Below are positions 27,234 to 35,992 of a stretch of DNA of 64,000 nucleotides, piece by piece (the first letter of the stretch is position 1; each line of letters opens with the position of its first letter). Origin of the DNA: Chloroflexota bacterium (GTDB taxonomy: Bacteria > Chloroflexota > Anaerolineae > B4-G1); assembly GCA_012514315.1 (NCBI GenBank), contig JAAZAN010000111.1:1-64000 (forward strand), given 5' to 3'. The translations under genes were made by a program, and so were the position numbers. Below the pieces are notes generated by a model. That model saw only the letters and a program-made list of their open reading frames with translations, made no database searches and had not been told where the DNA came from.

Positions 27234-28785
27234 ACGTCGCCTGACTCTGTGGTGCATGATCGGCATTCTGTTGCTGGGCGCGGCGCTGCGCTTCGTCGCG
27301 TTGGAGCATTCCCCGCCTGGCCTGGCGCCGGATGAGGCCAGTAATGGCTACGATGCCTACTCTATCGCGCTGACAGGGCGAGATCAGCACGGCAACCTAT
27401 TGCCGACCGTGATGGCGAGCCTCAATGACTATCGGATGCCTGCGTTCATCTACGCAGCGACGCCTTTCGTAGGCGTCCTGGGATTGTCGGTAACCAGCAT
27501 TCGCATGACGGCAGCGATGTTGGGCTGGCTCGGCCTGCCCCTGATCTATTGGCTCGGCGCCCATATGGTGAATCGACGGGCAGGCCTCATCGCGGCTCTT
27601 CTGCTGGCCCTTTCACCGTGGCACTTCCCTCTGAGCCGGATTGGGTTGGAGTTCAGTATGGTCTCGCTGTTGGTCACCGCCTCCGTCGCTGCTGTCTGGG
27701 CGTGGCATATGGGTGGCCATCAGGTCGGGTGGGCGTTGGGCGCTGCGGTGCTGTTTGGCTTGACGCTATACACTCATTCTGCCATGAAGCTGCTGGCGCC
27801 AGCTATGATGGCCGGGCTTGCCGTGCTGCTGTGGCCCGAGGTCAGGCGCCATCCCCGCCAAGTCGCCCTGCTAGCTGGTATCTGCGGTGTGATGGCGCTG
27901 CCTATTCTCATCGATACATGGCGTATTCCCGAGATGATGCAGGCTCGCTATGCACAGGTGGCAGTTTTCGCCCCAGACCGTCCGTTCGGCGACGCCACGC
28001 GCGAAGCGTTGGCCAACTGGGCCGCTCAGATTTCCCCGTCGTTTCTTTTCCTGCTGGGCGACACGGATGCGCTTCGCCATCCACCCGGGATGGGGCAGTT
28101 GTACTGGATTCAGGCCCCGCTGTTGGCCCTGTCTCTGGTCTGTGGTGTATGTATGAGGCGCTATCGAAAGGCGCTCGGACTGCTTATTCTCTGGGTTGCG
28201 CTGGCGGGTGTACCGGTCGCACTGACGAGTCTGGACAGCCAGACGGGACATGCGACTCGCTCCGCCTCGGCCATTGTGCCGTGGCAGGTGTTGTCAGCGG
28301 CAGGCTTTGCCTGGGTCTGGGACCGATGGCGCAGATGGCACGCCGTTCTGATTGTCCTGTTCCTCTTGGGGTTGTTAGTGCAGGGAACGCCGTACATGAC
28401 CCATTACTTCACCGATTATCCCAGGGAGGTTGCTTTGCGTTTCGATGATGGGATGCGCCAGGTTGTGGAGACTATGGATGCGTTTGATGATGCTCACGAT
28501 GTCGTCGTCTTCACAGAGCAAGCGAGCTGGCCCTATCTGCATATTCTGTTCTTCACCCAGTATGATCCGGGTCTGCTGCAGACCGATCTGCCTGTGCGCG
28601 GCTCAGAACTGTTCGCGCCGGTGACACGAGTCGGCAAGTACGTTATCGGCGATGTCGAGAGGATGTATGGCGAGCTGAATCATGGGCTGTTTGTAATGCC
28701 GGAGTGGATGTTGCCTGGCGTCGAACCGTTGGCAGTGACCTATCGATCGAATGGAACATCGGCCTACAAAATAGTGGAAAAGTGA
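27223..28785 (+). CDS. GT39-type membrane glycosyltransferase, 520 aa
   Basis: A compact GT-C enzyme with LAPDEASNGYDAYSIAL (acidic pair near residue 36) and MPAFIYAATPFVG. It has about eleven hydrophobic segments and a short soluble tail. It is the only plus-strand GT39-like protein here without the shared C-terminal module. This makes it a useful comparison for what the module adds. The TTG start has GGAG about eight bases upstream and lies inside the end of the previous gene. Confidence 0.85.
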   Translation: MSHERRLTLWCMIGILLLGAALRFVALEHSPPGLAPDEASNGYDAYSIALTGRDQHGNLLPTVMASLNDYRMPAFIYAATPFVGVLGLSVTSIRMTAAMLGWLGLPLIYWLGAHMVNRRAGLIAALLLALSPWHFPLSRIGLEFSMVSLLVTASVAAVWAWHMGGHQVGWALGAAVLFGLTLYTHSAMKLLAPAMMAGLAVLLWPEVRRHPRQVALLAGICGVMALPILIDTWRIPEMMQARYAQVAVFAPDRPFGDATREALANWAAQISPSFLFLLGDTDALRHPPGMGQLYWIQAPLLALSLVCGVCMRRYRKALGLLILWVALAGVPVALTSLDSQTGHATRSASAIVPWQVLSAAGFAWVWDRWRRWHAVLIVLFLLGLLVQGTPYMTHYFTDYPREVALRFDDGMRQVVETMDAFDDAHDVVVFTEQASWPYLHILFFTQYDPGLLQTDLPVRGSELFAPVTRVGKYVIGDVERMYGELNHGLFVMPEWMLPGVEPLAVTYRSNGTSAYKIVEK

Positions 28786-28798
28786 TGGCAGGAGATCA

Positions 28799-30196
28799 AT
28801 GAAGATGTTTTTGTTGCGTCGCACTCCGATCAGGTTATCTCTCGCAGTCGCGTTGTTGGTGGGTGTATTGGGACTGATGCATGTAGCGGCGGCGGCTTCG
28901 TCCGATCAGCAGAGCAAGTCTGACTGCGCTGCCCTGCTGTCAGATGATGCTGTGTGGGCGGCTACCGACGAGGTGCTCGTTCCGGCCGGACCGTTCTCTA
29001 TGGGGTGTTCTGGGGATCTATCGAGCGTGAAATGCGACCAGGACGCACGCCCTATTCACACCGTGTACGTCAGTGCGTTCTACATCGATCGTACAGAGGT
29101 CACGAATAGCCAGTATGCTGCCTGCGTCGCTGCAGGTGCGTGTCGCGCGCCTCTCTCGCGAAGGTCCGCGACCCGGTCAGATTACTACACCAACCCCCTC
29201 TATCGGGATCATCCTGTCCTGCATGTCGACTGGGCTCGGGCGAATGAGTACTGTGTGTGGAGAGGAAAGCGACTGCCCACCGAGGCCGAGTGGGAGAAAG
29301 CTGCACGTGGGACAGACCTTCGATTGTTTGCGTGGGGAGATAGTTTTCCGACCTGTGAGCGGGCGAATCTGGCGCTGTATACCAGTACGGGGGAAGTGGT
29401 GCACTGTCAGCCGGACACGGTCGCGGTGGGTAGTTACTCATCTGGCGCCAGCCCCTACGGTGCATTGGACATGATGGGCAACGTTCGGGAATGGGTCAAC
29501 GATCTCTACGAGAGCCGCTACTACTACGATTCTCCCTACTTCAACCCTGTTGGCCCGGCTACGACGGACAAGATGGAGAGTCTGGTGCGTGGAGGGTCCT
29601 GGAAGGATCACATTGACGGGGGAAACAATACATGGGTTCGGATTGACGAGGCGGGGATCTACGATGGAGAGGCCATCGGGTTTCGATGCGCCAGACCGAC
29701 AATGGATCCGCCTCGTGCCCCTACGCCGACACCGACGCCCTATGCCTCTGTAGTAATCGGGCAGGATGGCGGCGCCTTCTGGTTAGCTGATTCAGAGCAC
29801 CTGACACTGCTCAGTGTGCCGTCTGGGACTTTGCCCGTGGATACGGTGTTCACACTCTCTCATAGCGCTCAATCCAACATCCAGGGTGAGCTGCAGGGTC
29901 TCGATCACTTCGTATACCTGGATACCCACCCGCCTCTGCCGGTATCTGGGATTGCCTCAATGGACGCTGCCGGGCCGCAAGTCGAGCTTACGCTGGGATA
30001 CTCTCGATTGAGGGGGGTGATTCCGGAGACTATCAGTCTGTACCATCTTGAGTCAACCGGTTGGCTCACGAGCGGCATCACTGTGGTCAAACAGCATAGC
30101 CATCATCTTGTGGCCTGGGTCGAGCGAACCGGGGTGTATGGTGTGCTGGGCAGAACAAACCGACGTTATTTGCCTGTCCTCGTGCGGGGTGACTAG
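28799..30196 (+). CDS. Secreted FGE/SUMF1-fold protein
   Basis: A 465-residue protein with a signal peptide (about residues 1-33, ending VAAAASS). The FGE-sulfatase/SUMF1 fold follows (about 60-300), with VPAGPFSMGC, DRTEVTNSQYAACV, HVDWARANEYC, RLPTEAEWEKAARG, FAWGD, MGNVREWVND, RGGSW and IGFRC. True formylglycine-generating enzymes have a Cys pair after the GGS motif; here RGGSWKDHIDGG has none. A sulfatase-activating role is therefore unlikely, and a binding or non-heme-iron type role is possible. A PTPTPTPY linker leads to a beta-rich tail ending RRYLPVLVRGD. AGGAG precedes the ATG. It closes the first glycosyltransferase cluster. Confidence 0.85.
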   Translation: MKMFLLRRTPIRLSLAVALLVGVLGLMHVAAAASSDQQSKSDCAALLSDDAVWAATDEVLVPAGPFSMGCSGDLSSVKCDQDARPIHTVYVSAFYIDRTEVTNSQYAACVAAGACRAPLSRRSATRSDYYTNPLYRDHPVLHVDWARANEYCVWRGKRLPTEAEWEKAARGTDLRLFAWGDSFPTCERANLALYTSTGEVVHCQPDTVAVGSYSSGASPYGALDMMGNVREWVNDLYESRYYYDSPYFNPVGPATTDKMESLVRGGSWKDHIDGGNNTWVRIDEAGIYDGEAIGFRCARPTMDPPRAPTPTPTPYASVVIGQDGGAFWLADSEHLTLLSVPSGTLPVDTVFTLSHSAQSNIQGELQGLDHFVYLDTHPPLPVSGIASMDAAGPQVELTLGYSRLRGVIPETISLYHLESTGWLTSGITVVKQHSHHLVAWVERTGVYGVLGRTNRRYLPVLVRGD

Positions 30197-30224
30197 ACCG
30201 CACGCTCGGAGTTCCAGACAGGTG

Positions 30225-30253
30225 TTGACCGGATGATGTGACCATGGTATGAT
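30225..30253 (+). promoter_or_regulatory. Promoter of the DUF4956-CotH-VTC operon
   Basis: TTGACC (30225-30230), 17 bases, TATGAT (30248-30253). It gives a leader of about 60 bases before the ATG at 30323 and separates this operon from the preceding cluster. Confidence 0.7.
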
Positions 30254-30322
30254 GACCTCCCGCGAGTTCACTGCGGACTAGAACGAGTCGACAAGTTGGA
30301 TCGATAGGTAGGTAAGGTCAAT

Positions 30323-30988
30323 ATGACGGTTCAAGCACCGTTTTCACTTGGCGCGCTCGCGCTGAACATGGCCATAGGGCTGATCCTGTCCCTCGTCGTG
30401 GCCTGGTACTACGAGTACTACGGTCAGTCGTTATCCAATCGCCGCAAGTTTGCACAGTTGTTGCCTGTCCTCACGTTGACGACAACCCTGGTGATCTCTA
30501 TCATCAAGTCGTCTCTGGCGCTGTCGTTGGGGCTGGTCGGTGCACTCTCCATCGTTCGGTTTCGCACGGCGATCAAAGAGCCGGAGGAGCTCATGTTCCT
30601 GTTCGTCGCAATTGCCATCGGCCTTGGGGTTGGCGCCGATCAGCGTTGGGCAGCGGCCATAGGTGTGCTTGTTGTGTTGGGCTACATGGCACTGCGAATG
30701 GTGTTTGAGCGTAAGCGCGACACCCACAACCTGTACCTGAATGTGATGGTCGAGGAAAATGAGGGACAGGATTCACTCTTCAGTCGAGTGAACGCCCGCC
30801 TGCTGGAACACCTGGACGCAGTCGATTTTCGTCGCCTCGATAGCTGCAATGGCACGCTGCAGCTTACATACTTTGTCCAGTGTCGCTCACCCCAAGCGCT
30901 GAATGACTTGATTGATGACCTGAAGCGAACCTTCCCAGTCACTGAGGTGAGCTTCATGCAGCAGGAACAGGTGTTGGGGGGTAGTTGA
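30323..30988 (+). CDS. DUF4956 membrane protein
   Basis: A 221-residue protein with about four membrane helices in the first 130 residues and a cytoplasmic C-terminal domain. The signature LGLVGALSIVRFRTAIKEP followed by EELMFLFVAIAIGLGVGA (about 70-105) is diagnostic of DUF4956. The family has no proven function; in other bacteria it is found next to VTC-domain polyphosphate polymerases and CotH proteins, the same company as here. A plausible inference is that it anchors or forms the exit path for the polymerase product. Its stop overlaps the TTG start of the next gene. Confidence 0.9.
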   Translation: MTVQAPFSLGALALNMAIGLILSLVVAWYYEYYGQSLSNRRKFAQLLPVLTLTTTLVISIIKSSLALSLGLVGALSIVRFRTAIKEPEELMFLFVAIAIGLGVGADQRWAAAIGVLVVLGYMALRMVFERKRDTHNLYLNVMVEENEGQDSLFSRVNARLLEHLDAVDFRRLDSCNGTLQLTYFVQCRSPQALNDLIDDLKRTFPVTEVSFMQQEQVLGGS

Positions 30989-32667
30989 GAGTTACGTCAG
31001 GGGGTGATCGTGCCACACCCTCAGTGTCTGCCCAGCGCCCAACCGCGAGACCCAGCGCCGCCTTTCAGGCTGGGCTGCTGATTCTGGCTTTCTTGCTGGG
31101 ATTTGTAGTCTGTCAGGGCGATTGGCATCGCCCGCTGACCGCCTGGGTCGCCTCCTTCGTTCAGCGTCCTGCGTTCACCGTCACCGCGTTGCTTCATCGT
31201 TCGGAATTACCCTCGCTGGGGATTGACCTGTCCTTCCGGAACTACCAGAGCCTGCTGGAGGTGCGTTCCCACGCAGTGGCCCAGGGGTCTCATTCCGTGC
31301 AGGATCTGGACTACGTTCCGGCGACTGTTCGATTGGTTGGAGATGCATCGTCGGTCCTGATGCGTTTCCCGGCGGGATCAGTGGAGAGGTTGGCTGGCGA
31401 CAGATGGCCGTTTGAGGTACTGGTCGAAGACGGAGATCTGTTCGGCATGCGTCACCTGCGCCTGACGCCCGCTGACGAATTCGTTTTGATGACTTGGGGA
31501 TACCTTGAGACATTGCGGCAGAGCGGGCTTCTGTCTGTGCGCTACGAACCCGTTCGAGTAGTCCTGAATGGCACGCCCAAGGGGCTCTATGTGGTGGAGG
31601 AAGTGCCCACTATCGACTCGCTGGAGATGTGGGGGCGAGCCACAGACGTCATTGTGAGCTATGATCAGAGTGCGTACTGGGAGGCGAGAACCCGTCTTCG
31701 GGATGCACTGCCCGGCGGCGGGTTTCAGTATGCCCGGATTACCACGCTGTGCCCATCGACGCCGGCTGGGACGGATGAGGAGCTCACTGGCGCCGATCAT
31801 CAGTCAATGGCCATCTGTGACAGGGCGAGCGCCGACCTGCAGGCGCTACAAACGGGCGATCGCGCTCCGTCGGAGCTCCTGGATGCTGAGAAGGTGGGCG
31901 AGTTCCTGGCGCTGACCACGCTCTGGCGGGGGACGGCACAACTGGACTGGCGAGCTGTGCACTGGGTGTACGATCCGGTTGCGGCGCGCTTTGAGCTGAT
32001 TGGCACGGCCAGTATGTTCACACCCATAGCGCCTCTCCCCAGTACCTACACGGATGATCCCCTGATTCAGGTCGCCTACGTGCGCGCGCTCGAGAGGTTC
32101 AGCAACCCGGATTTCCTTGCAGAACTGCGAACGAGCTTACAAGCCGATCTTGAGGCGATGCAGCTCGCTCTAGGGACCGATCTGGGGTACTTTGAGCTAC
32201 CCTGGGCGGTGTTGGAGTCGAATCAGGATGTGATGCGACGTCAGATCACTCCCTCACAGCCGCTGTTTGCCTCCATCGGGGCAGATCAGGCCACGCTGAC
32301 GCTCAATCTGGTAAACACACAGCCGTTTCCCATCGAGATCCTCGATCTCGACATCGGTGAGAGCTTTCTGCTTCCGGTCTCCAGGTCGTGGGTAGATCCC
32401 GCGTCTCAGGATGGCCTGGTCAATGCTGGAGTCGCTGACGCTTCTGACAGTGTGGTTCTGCATGCCGCCAGAGCTGAGGGGCCGTATGTTGTTCTCCTGA
32501 GAGTACCATCGGAGTCCCTGCCTACCGATATTGGATGGGCCCAGCAGACTCCTGGGGCAATCCAGGTTATCACTCGAGTTGTCGGACGCCCGGCGCAACG
32601 GATTGCGGTGACTGTCTATCCAGATGATCCCACAGTGTTTCCCTCATCAGGAGAAACCCTGCCGTGA
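30985..32667 (+). CDS. CotH-like protein, probable pseudokinase, 560 aa
   Basis: One N-terminal membrane helix or signal anchor (about residues 27-45) precedes an extracytoplasmic CotH-like domain. It has YVPATVRLVGD, then RWPFEVLVEDGDLFGMRHL, and LNGTPKGLYVVEEV, the usual NG..KG.Y..EE signature. Aligned by eye with the protein at 33377, which has FDTDAL, the equivalent place here reads LIGTASMF (about 32000-32025). The Asp-x-Asp expected to hold metal is therefore absent. The domain is followed by a beta-rich tail (about 420-560). The TTG start overlaps the DUF4956 stop. CotH domains in spore-coat proteins are protein kinases; this member may be regulatory or purely structural. Confidence 0.75.
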   Translation: MRVTSGGDRATPSVSAQRPTARPSAAFQAGLLILAFLLGFVVCQGDWHRPLTAWVASFVQRPAFTVTALLHRSELPSLGIDLSFRNYQSLLEVRSHAVAQGSHSVQDLDYVPATVRLVGDASSVLMRFPAGSVERLAGDRWPFEVLVEDGDLFGMRHLRLTPADEFVLMTWGYLETLRQSGLLSVRYEPVRVVLNGTPKGLYVVEEVPTIDSLEMWGRATDVIVSYDQSAYWEARTRLRDALPGGGFQYARITTLCPSTPAGTDEELTGADHQSMAICDRASADLQALQTGDRAPSELLDAEKVGEFLALTTLWRGTAQLDWRAVHWVYDPVAARFELIGTASMFTPIAPLPSTYTDDPLIQVAYVRALERFSNPDFLAELRTSLQADLEAMQLALGTDLGYFELPWAVLESNQDVMRRQITPSQPLFASIGADQATLTLNLVNTQPFPIEILDLDIGESFLLPVSRSWVDPASQDGLVNAGVADASDSVVLHAARAEGPYVVLLRVPSESLPTDIGWAQQTPGAIQVITRVVGRPAQRIAVTVYPDDPTVFPSSGETLP

Positions 32668-33380
32668 TGACGCATGCCGAGGCGCCCCGTTACGAGGTGA
32701 AAATGCCATGCCCGCTGCATTATCTGCACGGGGTATCTGCCTGGGTTCGGCTGGACTCCGCACATTGGTATGCACCTTACCCACAGCGTCAGATCAACAA
32801 CATCTACTTTGATACGCCAGACTGCCAGAACCTCAATGAGAACTTAGCGGGTTCGTCGGATCGGAGCAAGTTGCGACTGCGGTGGTATGGTTCCTCCCTG
32901 AATACTATCTCCAGGGCGCGGCTTGAGCTCAAGTACCGAGAGGGTGCAGTGATCTGGAAAGCAATCTGGCCGCTTGATGTTACCGCTGACCTATCTGGCC
33001 TGTCGTGGTCTGCAGTCTGTCGACTGCTTCGCGAGGCTGCGGATGTCGATGCCAGGTTGCTCCTGAACCAACCCGTGTTTCCTGCCTTGATCAACAGCTA
33101 TCGGCGTAGGTACTATGTTACACGAGATCGCACAGTCCGGCTGACCATTGATACCGATATCAAGGCATACTATCAGCGATCTACGAACCGTCCGAACCTG
33201 CGACGGCCGGTGTATGTGGCGGACCACGCTGTCGTTGAACTCAAGGCTGCGACAGACAATCTATCCTATGAGCGACTTGCCGAGGTCATCGGGCGGTTTC
33301 CGCTGCGCCCCGATCGTCACTCCAAGTACGCTCAGGGCATGCTCGCAGCGCCAGATTTTGAGGGAGTCGAGTTACTATGA
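32664..33380 (+). CDS. VTC-domain polyphosphate polymerase
   Basis: A 238-residue soluble protein of the triphosphate-tunnel (VTC4-like) fold. It shows the ordered set of tunnel motifs: RYEVKMPCP, INNIYFDTPDC, KLRLRWYG (RxR), LELKYREG, SYRRRYYV, TIDTDIKAY, AVVELKA and RHSKYAQGM. These match the basic and acidic residues that bind phosphate and metal in yeast Vtc4, which makes polyphosphate from ATP. No SPX or membrane domain is present. Membrane attachment would therefore have to come from a partner such as the DUF4956 protein. It overlaps both neighbours by four bases (ATGA), so expression is tightly coupled. Confidence 0.88.
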   Translation: MMTHAEAPRYEVKMPCPLHYLHGVSAWVRLDSAHWYAPYPQRQINNIYFDTPDCQNLNENLAGSSDRSKLRLRWYGSSLNTISRARLELKYREGAVIWKAIWPLDVTADLSGLSWSAVCRLLREAADVDARLLLNQPVFPALINSYRRRYYVTRDRTVRLTIDTDIKAYYQRSTNRPNLRRPVYVADHAVVELKAATDNLSYERLAEVIGRFPLRPDRHSKYAQGMLAAPDFEGVELL

Positions 33381-35989
33381 GAGCGCCTCGCGTATCACTG
33401 CCCATCGTAGTGATCATGCTGGTATTCGCTTTTGGCGCCGGTGTTCTTTTCACACGTCTTCCAGGTGATGGCACTCTGTCCTTGCAGTCTCAGACTCTCT
33501 CTCCTCAGCCGCCTACTCCTCTACCCCCCACACCTATCCCGCTTGATACACCTACGCCGATATCAGAGGGGGCTGGGAGCATCTTGGATACTCTCTACGT
33601 CGAGATTCCGCCGCGAGGGCTGGCCAAGATCGAGGCGAAGCGCGAGGAAGCTTTGCAGCTTGGAATTCTGCTGGCCAGTGGAGGCGACTACGTTCCGGCC
33701 ACCATCCGGGCGGGAAATGACGAAATCGCGGTCGAGCTTCGCCTCAAGGGCGACTGGGCCGATCACTTTGCTCACGACAAGTGGTCGTTTCGCGTGCGTA
33801 CTACAGGCGATCAGTATCTGTATGGTATGAGTGTGTTCTCCCTTCAGGATCCCTCCACACGAAGCTTCCTGAATGAATGGCTGTTTCTGGAGAATGCCCG
33901 TCGAGAGGGGGTGCTCACAGTCGGGTATCGTTTCGTTCATATTGTGCTTAACGGTGAGTACAAGGGGATCTACGCGGTGGAAGAGGGTTTCCGCAAGGAG
34001 TTGGTGGAATCACAGGATCGTCGGGAGGGCCCTATCATCCGCTATGATGAAGACCTGGTGTGGGAGTATCGCGCCTTCTACGATGACCAACTTGTCCCCT
34101 ACGGGGTCAACGCATTCCACATCATCGATGCATTCCAGTCAGGGCGGATCGCTGCAGATTCAGTTCTGTCTGCCCAGCGCGATGCTGCCGTCGGCCTCCT
34201 GCGTGCGCAATGGACCGGCGAACGATCGGCCGCTGACGTTTTCGATCTGGAGACGATGGGGCGCTTCCTTGCGCTCACAGACCTATGGTGCGCGCCACAC
34301 GGTTTGATCTGGCACAATCTGCGCTACTACTACAATCCAATCACAGCCCGCCTGGAACCGATCGCCTTCGATACCGATGCACTGGTCGGCGATCTGGAGA
34401 TGATGGGGCTGCCACTGAGCGCCTTTTACCATGACCCGATTCTGCAAGCCGCCTACGTGCAGGAGTTGTGGCGTATGAGTCAGCCGGGTTACGTGGAGGC
34501 GCTAGAAGCCGAGCTGGGGCCTCAGTTTGAGGCATTGCGGGCTGCGCTGGAACCCGAGTTCAGGGCGGACGTGCTTGCGCCTCCCTGGGATGCGTTGAGG
34601 CGCAGGCAGGAGCTGGCACGACAGGTGCTGACTCCGTACCAGATGGTGTATGCCTATGTACAGGGGAGTCAAGCTGGACCAACGGGCACTGTTCAGATCG
34701 ATGTCGGCAACCTGCTGGACCTTCCCGTTGAGATCGTCGGCATGTTTGCGGATGGCGAGGTGATTCCAGGCCAGAAGGGCTGGGTGGACCGGGACTCCTA
34801 TGATCTCATTGCCTCGCCATCGCAGCGCCAGGAAGAGGCGCTCGTTCTGCGGCCCCTGGATCATGAGGCAACCTTCATGCCCTACGTCCACCTGCGTATT
34901 CCGCTGCCGGATGGTGTGGAGGTCTCGAGCGACACAGAGTTTGAGATCGTTACCCGGCTGTGGGGTCTCACGCAGACGTTGACACAGACTGTGATGCCGG
35001 GTTATGCACAACCTTTGGCAGAGGGTCCGCAACCCGCCGCTCCTAGCGTCGAGCAGGCTCTGGAGCAGTACCCTTACCTTCAGCGAGTCGAGGGCGAGGA
35101 GATGTTCGCGATCCCCAGCGGCACGTGGGATGTAGAGGGCAACCTGGTGTTGCCTGAGGGTTTCGGTCTGCGATTGGGGCCTGGAACGACGCTGCGCTTC
35201 GAGCGGGAGAGCTTATTGCTGGCCAGTGGTCCACTTGACTTCCGAGGCGATGAGGACGCGCCGATTGTGTTTGAACCGGTCGATGATGAGTGGTGGGGTA
35301 TCGTTGTGTTGAATGCGGCAGCGCCCTCGACGTGGCGGTATGTCACCGTCGACCGCTCATCTCCGGTGGCGCGGGATGGCTGGACACTGACCGGCGGTAT
35401 CACATTCTATCAGAGTGCGATCCGCCTGGATCACTGTCGCATTATCAACGCGCTGGGTGAGGATGGAATCAATGTTGTGCGGGCTCAATTCCAGTTCGTC
35501 AACAGCGAGTTCGGACCAACTGTCTCCGATGCGTTCGATGGGGATTTCGCGTGGGGGACGGTTGAGCGGTGTGTGTTCCACAATGTGGACGCCGACGGTA
35601 TCGACGTCAGTGGGTCGCAGGTAGAGGTCAGCGATGTCCGGTTCATCAACATCGGTGACAAGGGACTCTCAGTGGGCGAGGGCAGCCAGTTGACCGCTCG
35701 GAACATCTACGTTGAGAATGCCGATTTCGGGGCCGCGAGTAAGGACCGGTCTCACCTCACACTGTCGAATGCCACGATCGTGGGCGCACGAGTGGCTGGT
35801 CTGGCTGCCTACATCAAGAAACCCAGCTATGGCCCGGCGTCGATCACGGCTGAGGCGGTCGCCTTCGTGGATGTCCCGGCTGACCGTGCTCTGCTCGTTG
35901 AGGTCGGGAGTTGGATCGACCTGGATGGTGTGAGGACCTATGGCGTCGACGTGGATGTCGAAGCGCTCTACGAGAAGTGGACGGAGTAG
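33377..35989 (+). CDS. CotH-like protein with right-handed beta-helix, 870 aa
   Basis: An N-terminal signal anchor (about residues 7-27) is followed by a Pro-Thr linker (PPTPLPPTPIP, DTPTP). The CotH domain (about 65-420) has YVPATIRAGND, RLKGDWADHF, KWSFRVRTTGDQYLYG, LNGEYKGIYAVEEGF and the Asp-x-Asp motif in IAFDTDAL (about 34364-34381). The C-terminal third (about 600-850) has repeats such as WRYVTVDRS, IRLDHCRIIN and ADGIDVSGSQVEVSDVRF, typical of a parallel beta-helix. A surface-exposed phosphotransferase joined to a binding scaffold is the natural reading; substrate is unknown. The ATG overlaps the VTC gene stop. Confidence 0.82.
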   Translation: MRAPRVSLPIVVIMLVFAFGAGVLFTRLPGDGTLSLQSQTLSPQPPTPLPPTPIPLDTPTPISEGAGSILDTLYVEIPPRGLAKIEAKREEALQLGILLASGGDYVPATIRAGNDEIAVELRLKGDWADHFAHDKWSFRVRTTGDQYLYGMSVFSLQDPSTRSFLNEWLFLENARREGVLTVGYRFVHIVLNGEYKGIYAVEEGFRKELVESQDRREGPIIRYDEDLVWEYRAFYDDQLVPYGVNAFHIIDAFQSGRIAADSVLSAQRDAAVGLLRAQWTGERSAADVFDLETMGRFLALTDLWCAPHGLIWHNLRYYYNPITARLEPIAFDTDALVGDLEMMGLPLSAFYHDPILQAAYVQELWRMSQPGYVEALEAELGPQFEALRAALEPEFRADVLAPPWDALRRRQELARQVLTPYQMVYAYVQGSQAGPTGTVQIDVGNLLDLPVEIVGMFADGEVIPGQKGWVDRDSYDLIASPSQRQEEALVLRPLDHEATFMPYVHLRIPLPDGVEVSSDTEFEIVTRLWGLTQTLTQTVMPGYAQPLAEGPQPAAPSVEQALEQYPYLQRVEGEEMFAIPSGTWDVEGNLVLPEGFGLRLGPGTTLRFERESLLLASGPLDFRGDEDAPIVFEPVDDEWWGIVVLNAAAPSTWRYVTVDRSSPVARDGWTLTGGITFYQSAIRLDHCRIINALGEDGINVVRAQFQFVNSEFGPTVSDAFDGDFAWGTVERCVFHNVDADGIDVSGSQVEVSDVRFINIGDKGLSVGEGSQLTARNIYVENADFGAASKDRSHLTLSNATIVGARVAGLAAYIKKPSYGPASITAEAVAFVDVPADRALLVEVGSWIDLDGVRTYGVDVDVEALYEKWTE

Positions 35990-35992
35990 GAA

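Noticed and set aside
29712-29745. Short tandem repeats of ACGCCGACACC type as a microsatellite
   Set aside because: They simply encode the Pro-Thr linker of the secreted FGE-fold protein.
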